Assembly (NCBI RefSeq): GCF_024679095.1
Contig: NC_066543.1
Coordinates: 17,124,345 to 17,188,344, forward strand
DNA from: Eriocheir sinensis
Lineage: Eukaryota; Arthropoda; Malacostraca; Decapoda; Varunidae
Reading direction: 5' to 3'
Length of the DNA: 64,000 nucleotides
The notes below the pieces were generated by a model. It did no database searches and was not told the DNA's origin. It saw nothing but the letters and a program-made list of their open reading frames with translations. Positions 1 through 11,446 of this stretch are shown piece by piece; within the stretch, counting starts at the first letter, position 1, and each line of letters starts with the position of its first letter. The translations under genes were made by a program, and so were the position numbers.

Positions 1-259
1 TATCTGTATAATTTTGCTAAAAGAGTATAATTACAGACATATTGTAAAGAAAATACAGTTGGGGAGATGGAAGAGGCCACCACTAATTACTGAACTTTTG
101 GGTTTACAATACACGGAGTTTGAGATCAGTTCTAGATAAATTTCCATTGTACTCCTAAAGATTCCACACCCACACACCCACACCCACGCCTACATTCCCG
201 CCATACATACAAACACTCCCCACACCCACATGCACCCATTTCCACATCACCACCTTCAG

Positions 260-2230
260 CCCCAACAAACGCTTCCAAGTCAAGCCTATCCCTTCGCACG
301 CAGCATCCTGGAGCTGATCAACAAGGGTCTGGTGGATCGCTGGATAGAGCAACAGCTGCCGAACGGGACGGCCTGCCTCAGCCCCCCAGGCTCAGACCTG
401 CAGGGGACCAAGCGGCCGCTCTCCCTCACCGACTACTACGGCCTCTTTTTTATGTACGGCGTCTGTAAGTACTTGCCTGGCTAAATCAGGGTTGTTCAAA
501 CTTTTCCCAACTTTTAACTTTTTACTTTGCCCATTTCAACTTTTCGCACCTGAAGTCTTTGCACCGACCCACATTTTTTTTCCCTCACGGCGTATCTTGA
601 TGCCTCTTAGCAGTACCTTGAGGGGCGTGCCGTGCCTCCTGACACTTGGTCATTGGTTACCTGTTTCTAGTAAGTGGTGACCCGATGAGTATTTTTATCC
701 ATTTCTGGAGCGCGATCCGTATTTAGAAGATCAGTATTTGAAATAGACATTTTTCTTGTATATTTTATTTTTTATTTTTTTTATTTCTTATTCTTAGTCC
801 GAACTGCTGTTTATACAAGCGCGGTGTTCTACTGACCTCCTTTTACCTTTCTATTAATTCTTATCTTCGAAACATTTGAGATGATTTAGCTATGTTCGTT
901 AATTGCTGAGTACTTATTCTAAATACAGAAACAAAACATTTTTTTCCACATTGACGCCGTCATATTCATGTTTGAGACACGTATGTACACTGTCTTCCCA
1001 CCACATGTTCCTTTTCCATCATATAAAACTTAATATAACTTCTCTCGATCTCAAGATAATAACAATAAACAAATAAATAAACTCATATTTCATACAATTT
1101 TCTTCTAACTCTTACAGATTTCTTCCTTATAGACTTATCTCTGAGTTGGTTATGTATTTTAAAGGAAAACTGTAAATGAGAAAAATAAAAAAGCGTCCCC
1201 TCTTGTTCGCCTTCCGGACGCAGCGCTGCTTCCTGTGCAATAAGAGGAAGAAGGGTTCGTGAAGCCCTATGGCCGCACTTGAGCTTTCCCGTCGTGAGTG
1301 TCTTTAGCTCTTTCTCGCCCCGACGGTCTCCTTCCCTGCACGATATTTTTTGACTGCTCGCCGCGGGCTCACTCGTTTAAGTATTCCATTTTTCCACACG
1401 ATAATTTTTGACTTCCTGATTATGATCCTTTGTAAGCGTTTTCTTTTCTCTTCGGGTTTATTTTTACCCTGGCTGTTTGTTGGTGGAAGCTTAAACTTAG
1501 TTTTTTTTTCTGAGCTTGTGTGCATTGATTTTTTTTCTGGTATGACTCAAAATATTTTTACACACAAATGTTCATGGTCATGTGTGACGCGGATGTTGCA
1601 AGCTTACAATTATTATACACAATTATGATATATTTTTGGGTGTATGACAAGCTTTTTACAGACAGACATTTATGTTCACGTTGGTTCGGAATGTTACAAA
1701 CTGTGTACTTATTAAGGCTGTTTTTTTTTATTATTCAAGTTTTACCATGTACAATTAGTTATGATTATTACAAGCGTCAGAATCATGTGCATGCATATTG
1801 AGTTTACTTTAATAAATAGACCTAACTATTTACACAAAAGGAAGAGGAGCATGGAGGCATACACTACAGCGCAGCTACAGTGTATGCCGCAAACTTTACC
1901 TTCCCTTTGTTTCAGCGTGGTAATATTTATGGCCAGGACTGTTGCGTAGGTGTCGACAATGCAGTAAAATTTTGCTAGCTTGTCTTCACTAGTCTTGTCA
2001 TCACATTATATTGGGTAAAGTTGCTCTTTCTCATTTCCTTTTTCATGCTTCACGGTGTAGAGCAAAGTATTCAAGTAATACCTCTTTCCCCTTGTTCTGC
2101 TGCAGGCGTGCTGGCGTGGTCACTGGTGCTGGGGGCTGAGATGCTGGTTGTCACGGTAGATTCCAAGTGGCGCGTCAGTCTCCCAGGTCTGCTGACACGA
2201 ACCACCAAAACCACCTCTACCACCACCTAG
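260..2230 (+). CDS. Ionotropic receptor (variant iGluR), C-terminal two exons
   Basis: Ligand-gated cation channel of the ionotropic receptor family, probably chemosensory; only the 3' end is in the window. The exon of about 260-464 encodes the end of the ligand-binding lobe (ILELINKGLVDRW) and the pre-M4 segment (LSLTDYYGLFFMYG). Exon 2106-2230 encodes the last membrane helix (VLAWSLVLGAEMLVV) and a short polar tail ending at TAG 2228-2230. The donor GTAAGT at 465 and the acceptor TGCAG ending at 2105 join in phase 1 and give ...MYGVCVLAWS.... The layout S2 lobe, LSL-D-GLF motif, M4 helix is that of iGluR/IR C-termini. The left edge of the first exon is uncertain (AG candidates near 259, 280 and 303). 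Upstream exons lie outside. Family call is fairly firm; the subtype cannot be assigned. Confidence 0.68.
465..2105 (+). other. Intron between the last two IR exons
   Basis: AT-rich intron with a consensus GTAAGT donor and a pyrimidine-rich acceptor (ttctgctgcag). Reading frames inside it are short and low-complexity, and I see no repeat family shared with the rest of the window. Confidence 0.6.
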
Positions 2231-3219
2231 ACATTCCCGTACCTCGAAGTGCCCGCAAATATCGACTGACTAAGACGGCTCGTGGAAGTTATCTGATGCC
2301 GCCCTGTTTCCCTGCACGGCCACGAGGTTATGCGATAATTACTGCTTCGCAAGGTCTATAGGCTTCAGCGTCGTAGTGACCTTGTTTGTAGTGAAGAAAA
2401 CGGAAAGTAGGAATCCATCACGTCACAAGATTGACCGACAAAACATCACTCTACTGTTTCGTATTTGGCTACACGAAGTTAAAGGCCGTGTGTGGCTTCT
2501 TGTTATGCACTTTGTCCGCCTTTTCTAAACGTTAAAACAAAATAAAACACCCCATTGCTGTCAGAGGAAATAGGAAACATCAGGAAGAAAACTTGACACT
2601 AACACCACCATCGCCACGAGTAGTATCTAACACAATAAAAAGAACCCAAATAGTGTATTTATCTGTGCACAAAGAATTAAAAGGAGAGCAAGCAACAATA
2701 TCCCATTATTTTAGTCTAGCCACCACCTGAATTCCAAGAAGAAAGTAAATAAGTCAAGATACTCAATAATTATTTGTACAGTCAACCAAAAGCCGGTAGT
2801 GAAATGAGGACATAAGTACATCAACTACACTTCCGCATCAATACTTTCAGCAACAAAGACAACAAAAAACAAGAATTAATTAAAGGCGATTCTATTATCG
2901 ACGTCAAGACACAACCACTCAACATTTCAGATACAAAAATGAAAGGCCAAATTAATTAAAACTTTTGTCGCTTTCTTTCTTTCCTGCTCACCCCGCCTTT
3001 AAAATTAATATCCTTTTCTCAAAACATTCGCCACATCACCGCCGTCTACCAAGCCCTAGAACAACGAAGTGTTATGGCTCATGTTTTGACTGTGGCTCCC
3101 TACGAATCACCGTGACATTTTTTTTCTTTTAAGAGTGAAAGAAAAAAAAATGAGATGACGTAAAGACAAAGAAGTGAGGAGAAAGGACGAGAAAAGGGGA
3201 ATGGTGGTTGGTGTGAGTC
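2231..3219. other. Intergenic, 3' flank of the IR gene
   Basis: Unique-looking AT-rich sequence. Several AATAAA-like hexamers follow the IR stop, for example near 2540 and 2634, and could serve 3' end formation. No coding potential recognised. Confidence 0.4.
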
Positions 3220-3227
3220 CTCTACAC

Positions 3228-3928
3228 CAGTGGTTCCCAACCTTTTCAAAGCCACGAATCAGTCGAGCAAGTGAAAAAAATTCTGCAGACCAGTACCATA
3301 GGCATAGATCCAAGCATACACTGACATCTATGTAGTCCAAATACACATTTTTTTTTTTTAGCAATTTAAAATTCAGTGGGACAATGCCATGTAATGTAAT
3401 GTTTCACATTATACAAAGTAAAGTGACTATAAAGGCTAAATTATTCAAATGGACGCCATGAGAGGAAAAAAATAATACACTTACTACAGCACTTAGTACT
3501 ACAGCAGACATGGAAAAGACTAGCTGTCATGGTGATAGATTCATGTACCTATTGCAAGGTCTATCAATACACCAAAACGTAATATCTCATATTTTAAAAA
3601 TGAAATTAGAAATCCGATCTCCCTCTCGCTAGCTTTAGCTCCTCTTTTCTTTCTTTCTTCAATCTTTCTTCTTTTCTCTCGTTCTCTCTTCTTTCTTTTT
3701 TCTTCTTTCTTTCTCGTCTGTTCGGCGGGTGTTGCATCATACTCGAAACATTTCTTTCAATTTTTATTTCATTATAACTACTTATTTGAAAAATAAAATG
3801 TTTTGACAGATTATTATTTTCTTAAATCATGAACAAACAAAAAGTCACTAGTAAAGCAATTTGGCGCACCAGCAAATCATAAGCCACGGACCGGCACCGG
3901 TCCGCGGAGCATAGGTTGGGAACCACTG
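3228..3928. mobile_element. hAT-type MITE, non-autonomous
   Basis: The left end reads CAGTGGTTCCCAACCTT and the right end is its reverse complement, AGGTTGGGAACCACTG, the typical hAT terminal inverted repeat. Flanking octamers 3220-3227 (CTCTACAC) and 3929-3936 (GTCTGCAC) match at 6 of 8 positions, consistent with a decayed 8-bp target-site duplication. Inside are (TTTC)-rich tracts and, near the right end, a GGACCGGCACCGGTCC palindrome. There is no transposase ORF, so it depended on an autonomous hAT. Confidence 0.82.
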
Positions 3929-3936
3929 GTCTGCAC

Positions 3937-4700
3937 CATCCACACATATTAACGAGAATGGAAAATGACGGGGAGAGAGTGAATGAAACGCACCGAAAGA
4001 GATGCATAGAAAAAAAATAAGAAAAAAAAGAGATAGGGGGTAAAAGAGGCAGTGAAAGGTGCCGATCTTTACAACAGCCTGGAGGGGAAGAGAGAGGAAG
4101 GAGGAGAGAGAGAGAGAGGAAGCGCTAGGGGGAAGAAAAAAATCTATTGATCAAAATATAAAAAAGTTGCCAGTTGATGAGTCGGATTTATTTTCTCCCG
4201 TCTCCCTCCATTTCGGCTGCCTCCGCTCCCTCGAGGCTCACCTGAGATTACTCCAGGTGGGACAAAAAGAGAAGAAGCCCCCTACCTCCATCACCTCCCC
4301 TTCTTATCCCTCCCTTTACCTATCACATATATTCAAAGCAACACCCTCCCTCCGTCCTCCTCCTCCAGCGCTTGAGAGAGAGAAGGAATGATGGAGAATG
4401 GGAGGAAAGGAGTCTAGAAGGGTAGGAAGAAATAAAATAAGAGGGAAAGGAGTGTAATAGGGTAGGAGGAAAGAAGGGAGGAAGGAAAAAAAGTATGGAA
4501 GGGTAGGATGAAATAAAGGTTGGAAGGTAGGAGGGTTGGGGAAAGAGGGGAATAACAGGAACAGGGTGGGAAGGTAAGAGGAATAAAGTGAAGGAAGAAA
4601 AGGAACGTGGGAGGAAAGACGGAAAGAGGGAAGTAAGGGAAAGAGGGCAGGAGGAAAGGGGGGAGAAAGGACGGGACAGCAGGACGATAGGAGGGAAGTA
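3937..4700. repeat. Purine-rich low-complexity tract
   Basis: About 760 bases dominated by GGAAGG/GAGAGA strings on the plus strand, especially 4380-4700. The long open frames here are composition artefacts of the purine bias. No gene recognised. Confidence 0.6.
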
Positions 4701-4706
4701 ATTGAC

Positions 4707-5775
4707 TTGGATAATCCTCGCTTTAGCCTGTCACATAACACTCATCCATTAGCTGAGCAACCCTCTCGTGCACCCAAACATAACAATTCCTTCAAGCTCT
4801 CGGGGACAAGGCAAGCAAGCTCAACACACACTAACTCACGCACCCAGACGACACTCAGGTGCTGCTGGTCAGCCTCGTCCTACTGTTACACACCCAAGAG
4901 AGTTTTGCTACACCTGCAGACGCAAAGACCACACGGAAGCCAGGTAGCCAGCTGTCCTATGAACAAGTGGTGTGACTACTGCCAGCGTCCTCGTCACACT
5001 ACTCAGGAGTGCCGCACTCGCCTGGCAGTTGAGAGACAGGAGCAGTTCCTCCACAAGATCACGACTGAACAGGCTCTGAACAACGCCAATCTCGTGCAGT
5101 CTCTTACTCGTCTTCTTGCTCCAGCCTCCTTCTCTCCCCCAACTCAAGCTGTGAGCTTGGGGCATAATTGGACATCGCAGCAAGGACCGCCAGCCACCAC
5201 ACAACAACCACTCCTGCCTCATCCAGGCCCACCACTCAACCTTCCTCCCGGTGTGTGGAGTCATGGGCAACATTAATCAAGATTATCTCTCTATTGTTTC
5301 TGCCAATGTCAGAGGGCTCCAAACAAATATCGGTGACCTCATTCACTCCTTTAATCTACAAGGTACACATGCAGGCTGCTCCGCACCTCGCAACTCTCCG
5401 GCAACGTGGGCAACACCATACCCCCTTGCCACCAGGGTCGCTCTGTCGAGGGAACACCAGCTCACCGTGCCCTTCGCCAGAACGGAGACCTTCCTCCGCA
5501 CATTCGTGCCCCGATACACTAGACGCTGGAACTGCCTGACAAGACACACTGACATTCACACATCCACTACACTCCACACTTTTAAAAAAGAAGTGAACAC
5601 TTGGCTACTGTCCAATGTACACCACTAACTTTATCACTGTACTGTCCATTATCTTGTAACACAACTACAGATAGTTATTCGGAACCTTACCGGTAACTTT
5701 TAGTTGTATGATGTCAATTCCATGTACCACCTTATGTAATCATGCTTAGTAAAAAAAAAAAAAAAAAAAAAAAAA
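4707..5775 (+). mobile_element. Internally deleted non-LTR retrotransposon with poly(A)
   Basis: The frame 4707-5276 encodes a gag-like ORF1 C-terminus with a CX2CX4HX4C zinc knuckle (WCDYCQRPRHTTQEC). A second frame beginning near 5262 has the start of an ORF2 endonuclease (YLSIVSANVRGLQTNIGDL). After about 35 residues it jumps, at roughly 5350-5370, to the extreme C-terminus of an ORF2 polyprotein (RTFVPRYTRRWNCL...FKKEVNTW) ending at TAA 5626-5628. An AT-rich 3' UTR and a poly(A) of about 23 at 5752-5775 follow. Nearly the whole endonuclease and reverse transcriptase are missing, so the copy is non-autonomous. The exact 5' end is not visible. The clade (Jockey/CR1-like) is uncertain. Confidence 0.7.
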
Positions 5776-5826
5776 TAGAAGAGGTGGGAGGGAGGTGAGA
5801 TGAGAAAAGGTAATTAAAAGACGCCC

Positions 5827-5955
5827 CCCGAGCTAAGTCACAGGGTTATAGGAGCGCTAAATCTCACCAAGGATCTGCTGTGAACTGGATTCGAACTCAC
5901 AACCTTTCGATCCCAGGCCAAGCACCTCACCCACCGCGCCACCCAGCTCCCGAGG
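5827..5955 (-). mobile_element. tRNA-derived SINE
   Basis: On the minus strand the element starts GGGAGCTGGGTGGCGCGG, with an A-box-like TGGCGCGGTGGGTGAGG. A B box follows (GAGTTCGAATCC near 5885-5905) and then an unrelated body. The pol III promoter spacing is tRNA-like, but no cloverleaf can be closed, so it is a SINE head and not a tRNA gene. Confidence 0.7.
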
Positions 5956-6720
5956 GTGAGAGGGAAGTAAAGGGGATAGGTGACGCAGGGGAGGAAGGGA
6001 AGGAGACAGGGAGGGACAGTGAAGGTCAAAAGGAAGGGAGGAAGAAAGGAAGGAAGGAAAGAAGAGGAAGGAGGGCAGAGGGGAGAAGAGGGAGAGGACG
6101 AACGCCGGTAAAATGATACATATCCACTTCAAAGTTCCTTCATTCTTCAGCTTGCCTTCCCTGGGGGCTGAGGCACACGAAAGGGGAGCTGCGGAGAGGC
6201 TGGGGAAGGAGGTGGTGGTGGCAAGGGTAGTTGTGAGGGAGCGAAGGAGATGATGGTGGTAGTGATGAGGGTGTTGGTGATGGCGGGGTAGGAGAGAGGG
6301 TGTTATGCAAGATGGAACTAGACCTTTTACAAAAGTCTTTTTTCCGGATTGAAGGAGTGGGCGGGGGAGGCGTGGGTAGGCAGGGAGAATGAATACTATG
6401 TGGAGGGAAGGGAGGAAGGAAGGGAAGGATTATTAGGTGAGGGGCGAAGGTTGCGTGAATAGGTATTTATGTTCGTCTGCTTAGCCATCGCATCGCCCCG
6501 TCACCTCAAGCCAACGCCCCTTCTCTACGGCGTATTAAGAATGGAAAATCTATCAGTGTGGGCGGTGATAAGGAGGGAAAGGATTGTAGGGGAGACGGAA
6601 TGATATATAGGGTGAAAAAGGTGCGGTGGTTTGAGTGTGTTGAGATGGTTGTGGGGGCGGGTGTTGCGTGTGGGGGCATGGAGTCGTGGTGTGGATGGGC
6701 GGAAAAGAAAAAAAGTGTAT
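5956..6720. repeat. Purine-rich low-complexity sequence
   Basis: GGAAGG and GGTGGTG strings alternate. No reading frame shows anything but composition bias, and no known repeat family is recognised. Confidence 0.5.
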
Positions 6721-6889
6721 ATGTAGCGGGTTAGTGATGTGGGTGTAGTGATCTTGTGGAGGTGTGAGTGGTGTGGTGACGCGAGTGGTGTTGTGGAGTG
6801 GTGTTATGGGTGTGTGGGTGTTGTGGTGTGGGTAGATGAGTGTAAAGGTTTTGTGGTATTGTCGTGGGGTGTAATGGGCGTTGTGGGGG

Positions 6890-6899
6890 TGAGTTTAGT

Positions 6900-6958
<59 letters not shown>

Positions 6959-6960
6959 TG
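6890..6960. repeat. (GT)n microsatellite in a GT-rich domain
   Basis: About 28 uninterrupted GT units at 6901-6956 lie inside a wider 6600-7210 region of GTGG-rich DNA. There is a loose duplicated segment at 7080-7210 (GTGTGGGTGTAATGAAG twice). Confidence 0.9.
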
Positions 6961-7788
6961 GTATTGTTGGGGGTGAGTATAGTGGTGTAGGTGTCAAGTA
7001 TACTGCTCAAAAAAAAGGATATAGGTTGAAGGCGGTGTGGGCGTAACGATATGGGTGGTTTGGTGTGGTGTGAGTGCCAAGGATACCGTTGGATAAGAAT
7101 ATATATAGGTGGTGTGGGTGTAATGAAGTGGGTGGTTTGGTGTAGTGTGAGAATCAAGGATAGTGTTGGATAAAAAAATATATATATAGGGTATAGGTGG
7201 TGTTGGTGTAATGAAGCGGGTGGCGTGGCAACATGATACACCTCATTAGCCTCTAAAGGTGAGGGTGAGGGCACCTAATGAGGGAGGATGAATTTAGTTT
7301 CGTGTTTGAAGGTAATTACAGGATAATTATCGGTTACCTTGTTAGATCAACACGTCTGGAGTTGGCAAATTTTATCAATAATACACAATTCTATGGAAAT
7401 CATGTACCGAGAGTCAAAAAGGCGAATTCTCCTAACCTTTCATATCCAAGCGTTTGAGAACATTGATATTTTTTACTACTTTATTATATCTAATGAGAAA
7501 AGTTAAGTTCCAGGAAACAATTGAATAGTGAAGGTTGGATGGGAAAGTTCTTGTAATTTGTGTCGTTTCTTATCGCATTTTTTTCTTCCTTTCGTTTCTC
7601 AAAAAACACAACCAAATGAGCTAATAGGAAAGGTATTTTGGAATTTCAGCGTTGGTTTAATGCGCGGGCAACATGATTCTCATCTCTCGTGAACGTTAAA
7701 AAAGAACGATAAAGAAACAACAGACTCTTAAAATTTCAAACCATTTTCATAAGTTTTAAGATGTCTTACGGATAAAAAGAGCAACAAG

Positions 7789-7792
<4 letters not shown>

Positions 7793-7851
<59 letters not shown>

Positions 7852-7866
7852 ACACACACACACACG
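7793..7866. repeat. (CT)n(CA)n microsatellite
   Basis: Compound dinucleotide array with a single TTT interruption. A second (CT)n tract lies at 7986-8013. Confidence 0.9.
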
Positions 7867-8190
7867 ATCGATAATGTGAAACAGTGACTCGGGAGACAGA
7901 CGCGGTTACCTGGGTAAAGGTAATTGGGTGCATCCACAGGTGTTACTGGCTCTCCCTTTTCTTCCCTCACCAGCCTGACCCAAGCTCCCCCCCTCTCTCT
8001 CTCTCTCTCTCTCTTACTTGTCGGCGAGTTACAAGGAGAACAAAGGAAAACTACTGCGAAAAAGGATCACCGGGAGAAAACTAGACGCGAACAATGCTGT
8101 CAGGTCGGCCAAGTTAATGATGCTGAGGCGGGACTATTTTCCTCTTCGGGCTGTAATCTATTATGCTAAGGCTGATGGGTTACGGTTATG

Positions 8191-8205
8191 ATGATGATGA
8201 TGATG

Positions 8206-8281
<76 letters not shown>

Positions 8282-8310
8282 CAATAATAATAATAATGAC
8301 AATAATAATA
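8191..8310. repeat. (GAT)n(AAT)n trinucleotide array
   Basis: GATGAT units grade into about 30 AAT units. The all-Tyr and all-Leu frames read from it are artefacts. Confidence 0.9.
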
Positions 8311-8622
8311 GCGAACAAATAACAAACGTATAATTGTCGGAGAGGGATAATTTTTCAGCATACACACAAGAAAAGCGAGGCACACAGAGTCGCAAGAAAA
8401 ACAGGCTTATTTATAAAGACATGAGGAACGAAAATGAGAGGCGAGAGGTAAGATTAAATGCTGCTGCTTCCGATGATGGTGATGATAATGATGAGATGCT
8501 TAAAAAATACGATACTGTCTCAGGAACTAGTCTTGGCAATTATTTGGACGTGTCACGAGGGAGGAAGAGAGAGAGGGACAGAGAGAAAAGGAGGAAGTGA
8601 GGGAAAATGGGAGGGAGCAAGG

Positions 8623-8623
<1 letters not shown>

Positions 8624-8674
<51 letters not shown>
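8624..8674. repeat. (GA)n microsatellite
   Basis: Pure GA array in a purine-rich context, nothing coding. Confidence 0.9.
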
Positions 8675-8840
8675 TGAGGAGAACGAGAGGAAGCAGGGGA
8701 GGATAAATAAGGACGGATGGAAGAAACGAAAGGAAGGAGAAATGAGATTGCCAAAATGGGATTAATAAAGAAATCGAGCGAGCGGAGGATGGCTAGTAGC
8801 AGTCCCGAATTGCCCCGATGTGTGATTTCAAAACTTGCGT

Positions 8841-9575
8841 CTACGAACCGCTACGAGGTGACTACGGCAGACCTACGAGTTAAGTAAGAAGCACTACGAA
8901 CCGCTACGATCTGCAACAATTTCCTCAGATCTGAACCACGAACACCTACGAATTACCAAGGATGTCCTACGAATTACCTACGAAGAGCTACGAAGACCTA
9001 CAAACCATCGTCTTTCTCCTTTCTTTCTCCTTCATTCTTCTTTCTTTCTCTTCCTTTCTTCCTTTCTTTTTTCTTTCTTTTTCTTTCTTTCTCATTTTTA
9101 CTGTTCTTTCTTTCTCTTTCTTTCTTTTATTCTTCTTTTCCTTCTCCTTTTCAGTATTCTTCTTTATATCTTTCAACCTTCTCTCTTTCTTCCTTTTTTT
9201 CTCTTTTTTCCTTACTCTCCTTCTTTCTTTCTCTCTTTCTCCTCAATTTAGTTATTTCTCTTTCATTCCTCTTTCTTTCTTTTGTCTCTTTCTCTCTTTG
9301 TTTTGCTTTCTTTCTTCGTTTCCTTCCTTCTTTCTCCTTTTCTTTCTCTCATTCTTCTTATCTCTTTTTTCTCTCTTTCTCTTCTTTTCTTTCTCTCATT
9401 CTTCTTGTCTCTTTTTTCTCTCTTTCTCTCCTTTTCTTCTCTCTTTATTTGTTTCTTTCTCTTCATTTATTCATTTATTTCTTGATATCTCTTTTCTTTC
9501 TATCTCCCCTTTCTTTGTTTCATTCTTCTTCTCTTTCTTTATTTCCTTATTTTTTTCTTGCCTTCTTTCTTTCTC

Positions 9576-9651
<76 letters not shown>

Positions 9652-10290
9652 CACACACATGTGCGCCCGAATGCATTTCTATCAAATCAAATCGCAACGT
9701 TATTCGTAGCTCATCGTAAGTCATTCGTAGCGCATCGTAGCACTTCGTAGATTATTCGTAGCGCATCGTAGCACTTCGTAGATTATTCGTAGCGCATCGT
9801 AGCACTTCGTAGATTATTCGTAGCGCATCGTAGCACTTCGTAGATTATTCGTAGCTCATTTTGGTCAACATCGTAGCGCATCGTGAGACTGCCTTGGGCA
9901 TATACGCACACTTCTCACGATGCACTACGAACTTCGTGTCAATTCTTGACGGTTCGTCGCATATCGTAGTACATCTTAGCATTATCGTAGGTCATCGTAG
10001 CGGTTCTTGGATGGAGCTGAAGTTCAAGATTCATGACGAGCCGCTATGATGTTCCACGATGCTCTAAGATACCGCTACGATCTTCTACGAACCACCTATG
10101 ATGACCTACGAATTTTGAGTTCGTAGCGCATCGTGAAGAAATTTCAAACATGTTTAAAAATTTTCACCAGTACCGCGAACCGCCACGATCCACTACGAAT
10201 CGCTACGAAGTGGCCTACGAATGAATCCGAAGTTGGTCACGATACCTCACGATGCTCTACGAGGTCAAGTTCGTAGCTCATCGGCATAGA
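8841..10290. repeat. CTACGA/TCGTAG foldback repeat region
   Basis: The hexamer CTACGA occurs repeatedly at 8841-9003. Its reverse complement TCGTAG dominates 9706-9990, and both orientations alternate from 10060 to 10290. The first two clusters are separated by a (TTTC)n/(TC)n polypyrimidine tract. Within the second cluster lies a perfect-looking tandem array of a 31-bp unit (9723-9846, four copies), itself built from three TCGTAG blocks about 10 bp apart. A second imperfect hairpin has arms near 9957-10006 and 10036-10092. No ORF is credible. The class is unknown: a foldback or long-TIR DNA element is the best guess. Confidence 0.65.
9003..9652. repeat. Polypyrimidine (TTTC)n followed by (TC)n
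   Basis: About 580 bases of TTTC/TTC-rich strand followed by about 35 pure TC units, then a short CA run. The 262-codon Phe/Ser/Leu frame across it is an artefact of composition. Strong purine-pyrimidine strand asymmetry makes it a candidate for triplex (H-DNA) structure. Confidence 0.9.
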
Positions 10291-10299
10291 ATTCGTGAA

Positions 10300-11440
10300 G
10301 GTAGGAAAGGGGCTTTAGAAGGGTGTATTTAAGCAACAGGTTGACGACACGACCCTCTCAGCTCCTCAGTACCTGGTGAGGTGAGGTTCGAAAATAAAAT
10401 ACTAACAAAATGGTAGTACACATTAAAAAAAAAAAAAAAAGAATCGTGTGAGTGGGGGAGGTGATGGAGCCGTTTGAATGTGTGCCCAATACCAGAGCAA
10501 TAGTAGTGTTGCAGATCCGGCCTGACGCACCACCGAGACACATTCCTTCACGGTCGTCACCTTTCGTCAACATTTCGGCGGGGGGCGCGGCTCGACGTGC
10601 GCCGCGCATCACTTGGGGTCAGGTCGCGCCGCCCGCCAAATCAAAGCCGATTATGCTCAGAGAAATGTGTTATAGATGCTGTCTTTGCAAAATACAGATG
10701 GTGTGGAGTTCGAATAAAGCAAGTATAAAGACTTCGAGTGATACTGACAAATTTCTTTTTTTTTTTATTACAAAAATAGGGAGCCCGAATAATACATGTG
10801 TAAGCATTTCTTTAAGTGAGACGGATGAAAAAAAAAATTGCAACATAAACATGATGTGGAGTTCTTGTGGAGTTAAAAACACAAGTATACAGATGTCTTC
10901 AAGTGATACTGATGAAATAACAAATTATCTTTCATAGCATTACAAACACATGAAGTTCGAATGACACAGGCATATTATTTCTTCAAGTAAGGAATATAAA
11001 ATTTCAGAAAAATCTCTCGTCAAAATACTCATTAGTTTCACATTACCTGGCCATTATAAAAATACAGTAAATTACGAAGACGAGAGGCAGCCGCGAGGGA
11101 CCAGTGGGCCAAGGTCGTGTCAGTAATTTCCCGGCCAATTACCAATTAACCTACGCAGCAGCGGAGGAGGGAGGTCATGAGGCGGAGCGACGCCCGTACA
11201 CGCGGGGCCCTGCACGCACTCCTGGTCCGTGGGTGGGCGGCCGGGTGTATGTTGATGGGCGTGCAGGTGAAGTAGTCGGAGAGAGAGGAGAGTAAGTGCG
11301 TCAAAGTTTTTATTGCAGAGCCTTCAGCATCCCGCGGTTTGACAGACCAACTCTAGAGTCTGACCAACCTAACCTAACCAAAGACATTCCAATCCAACCT
11401 AGTCTCGCATAACATAACAAACCAAACCAAACCTAATCTA
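10300..11440. other. No gene recognised
   Basis: Contains a poly(A) run near 10425-10440, a GC-rich patch at 10560-10640 and loosely repeated fragments ending in GATACTGA at 10690-10925 (CTTCGAGTGATACTGA, CTTCAAGTGATACTGA), spaced about 170 bp apart. These suggest a degraded tandem repeat. Confidence 0.35.
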
Positions 11441-11446
11441 AGCACG

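Noticed and set aside
1304..1628. Open frames in the IR intron (73 and 92 codons, opposite strands)
   Set aside because: Lys/Arg-rich on one strand and Phe/Leu-rich on the other, as expected from AT-rich intron DNA; no splice sites link them to the IR exons in phase.
8962..9750. 262-codon Phe/Ser/Leu open frame
   Set aside because: It lies entirely in a (TTTC)n/(TC)n tract. Residue content mirrors nucleotide composition, and the CTACGA flanks have no codon structure.
9728..9850. CRISPR-like array (31-bp repeats)
   Set aside because: The repeats are directly adjacent with no variable spacers, and the genome is eukaryotic.
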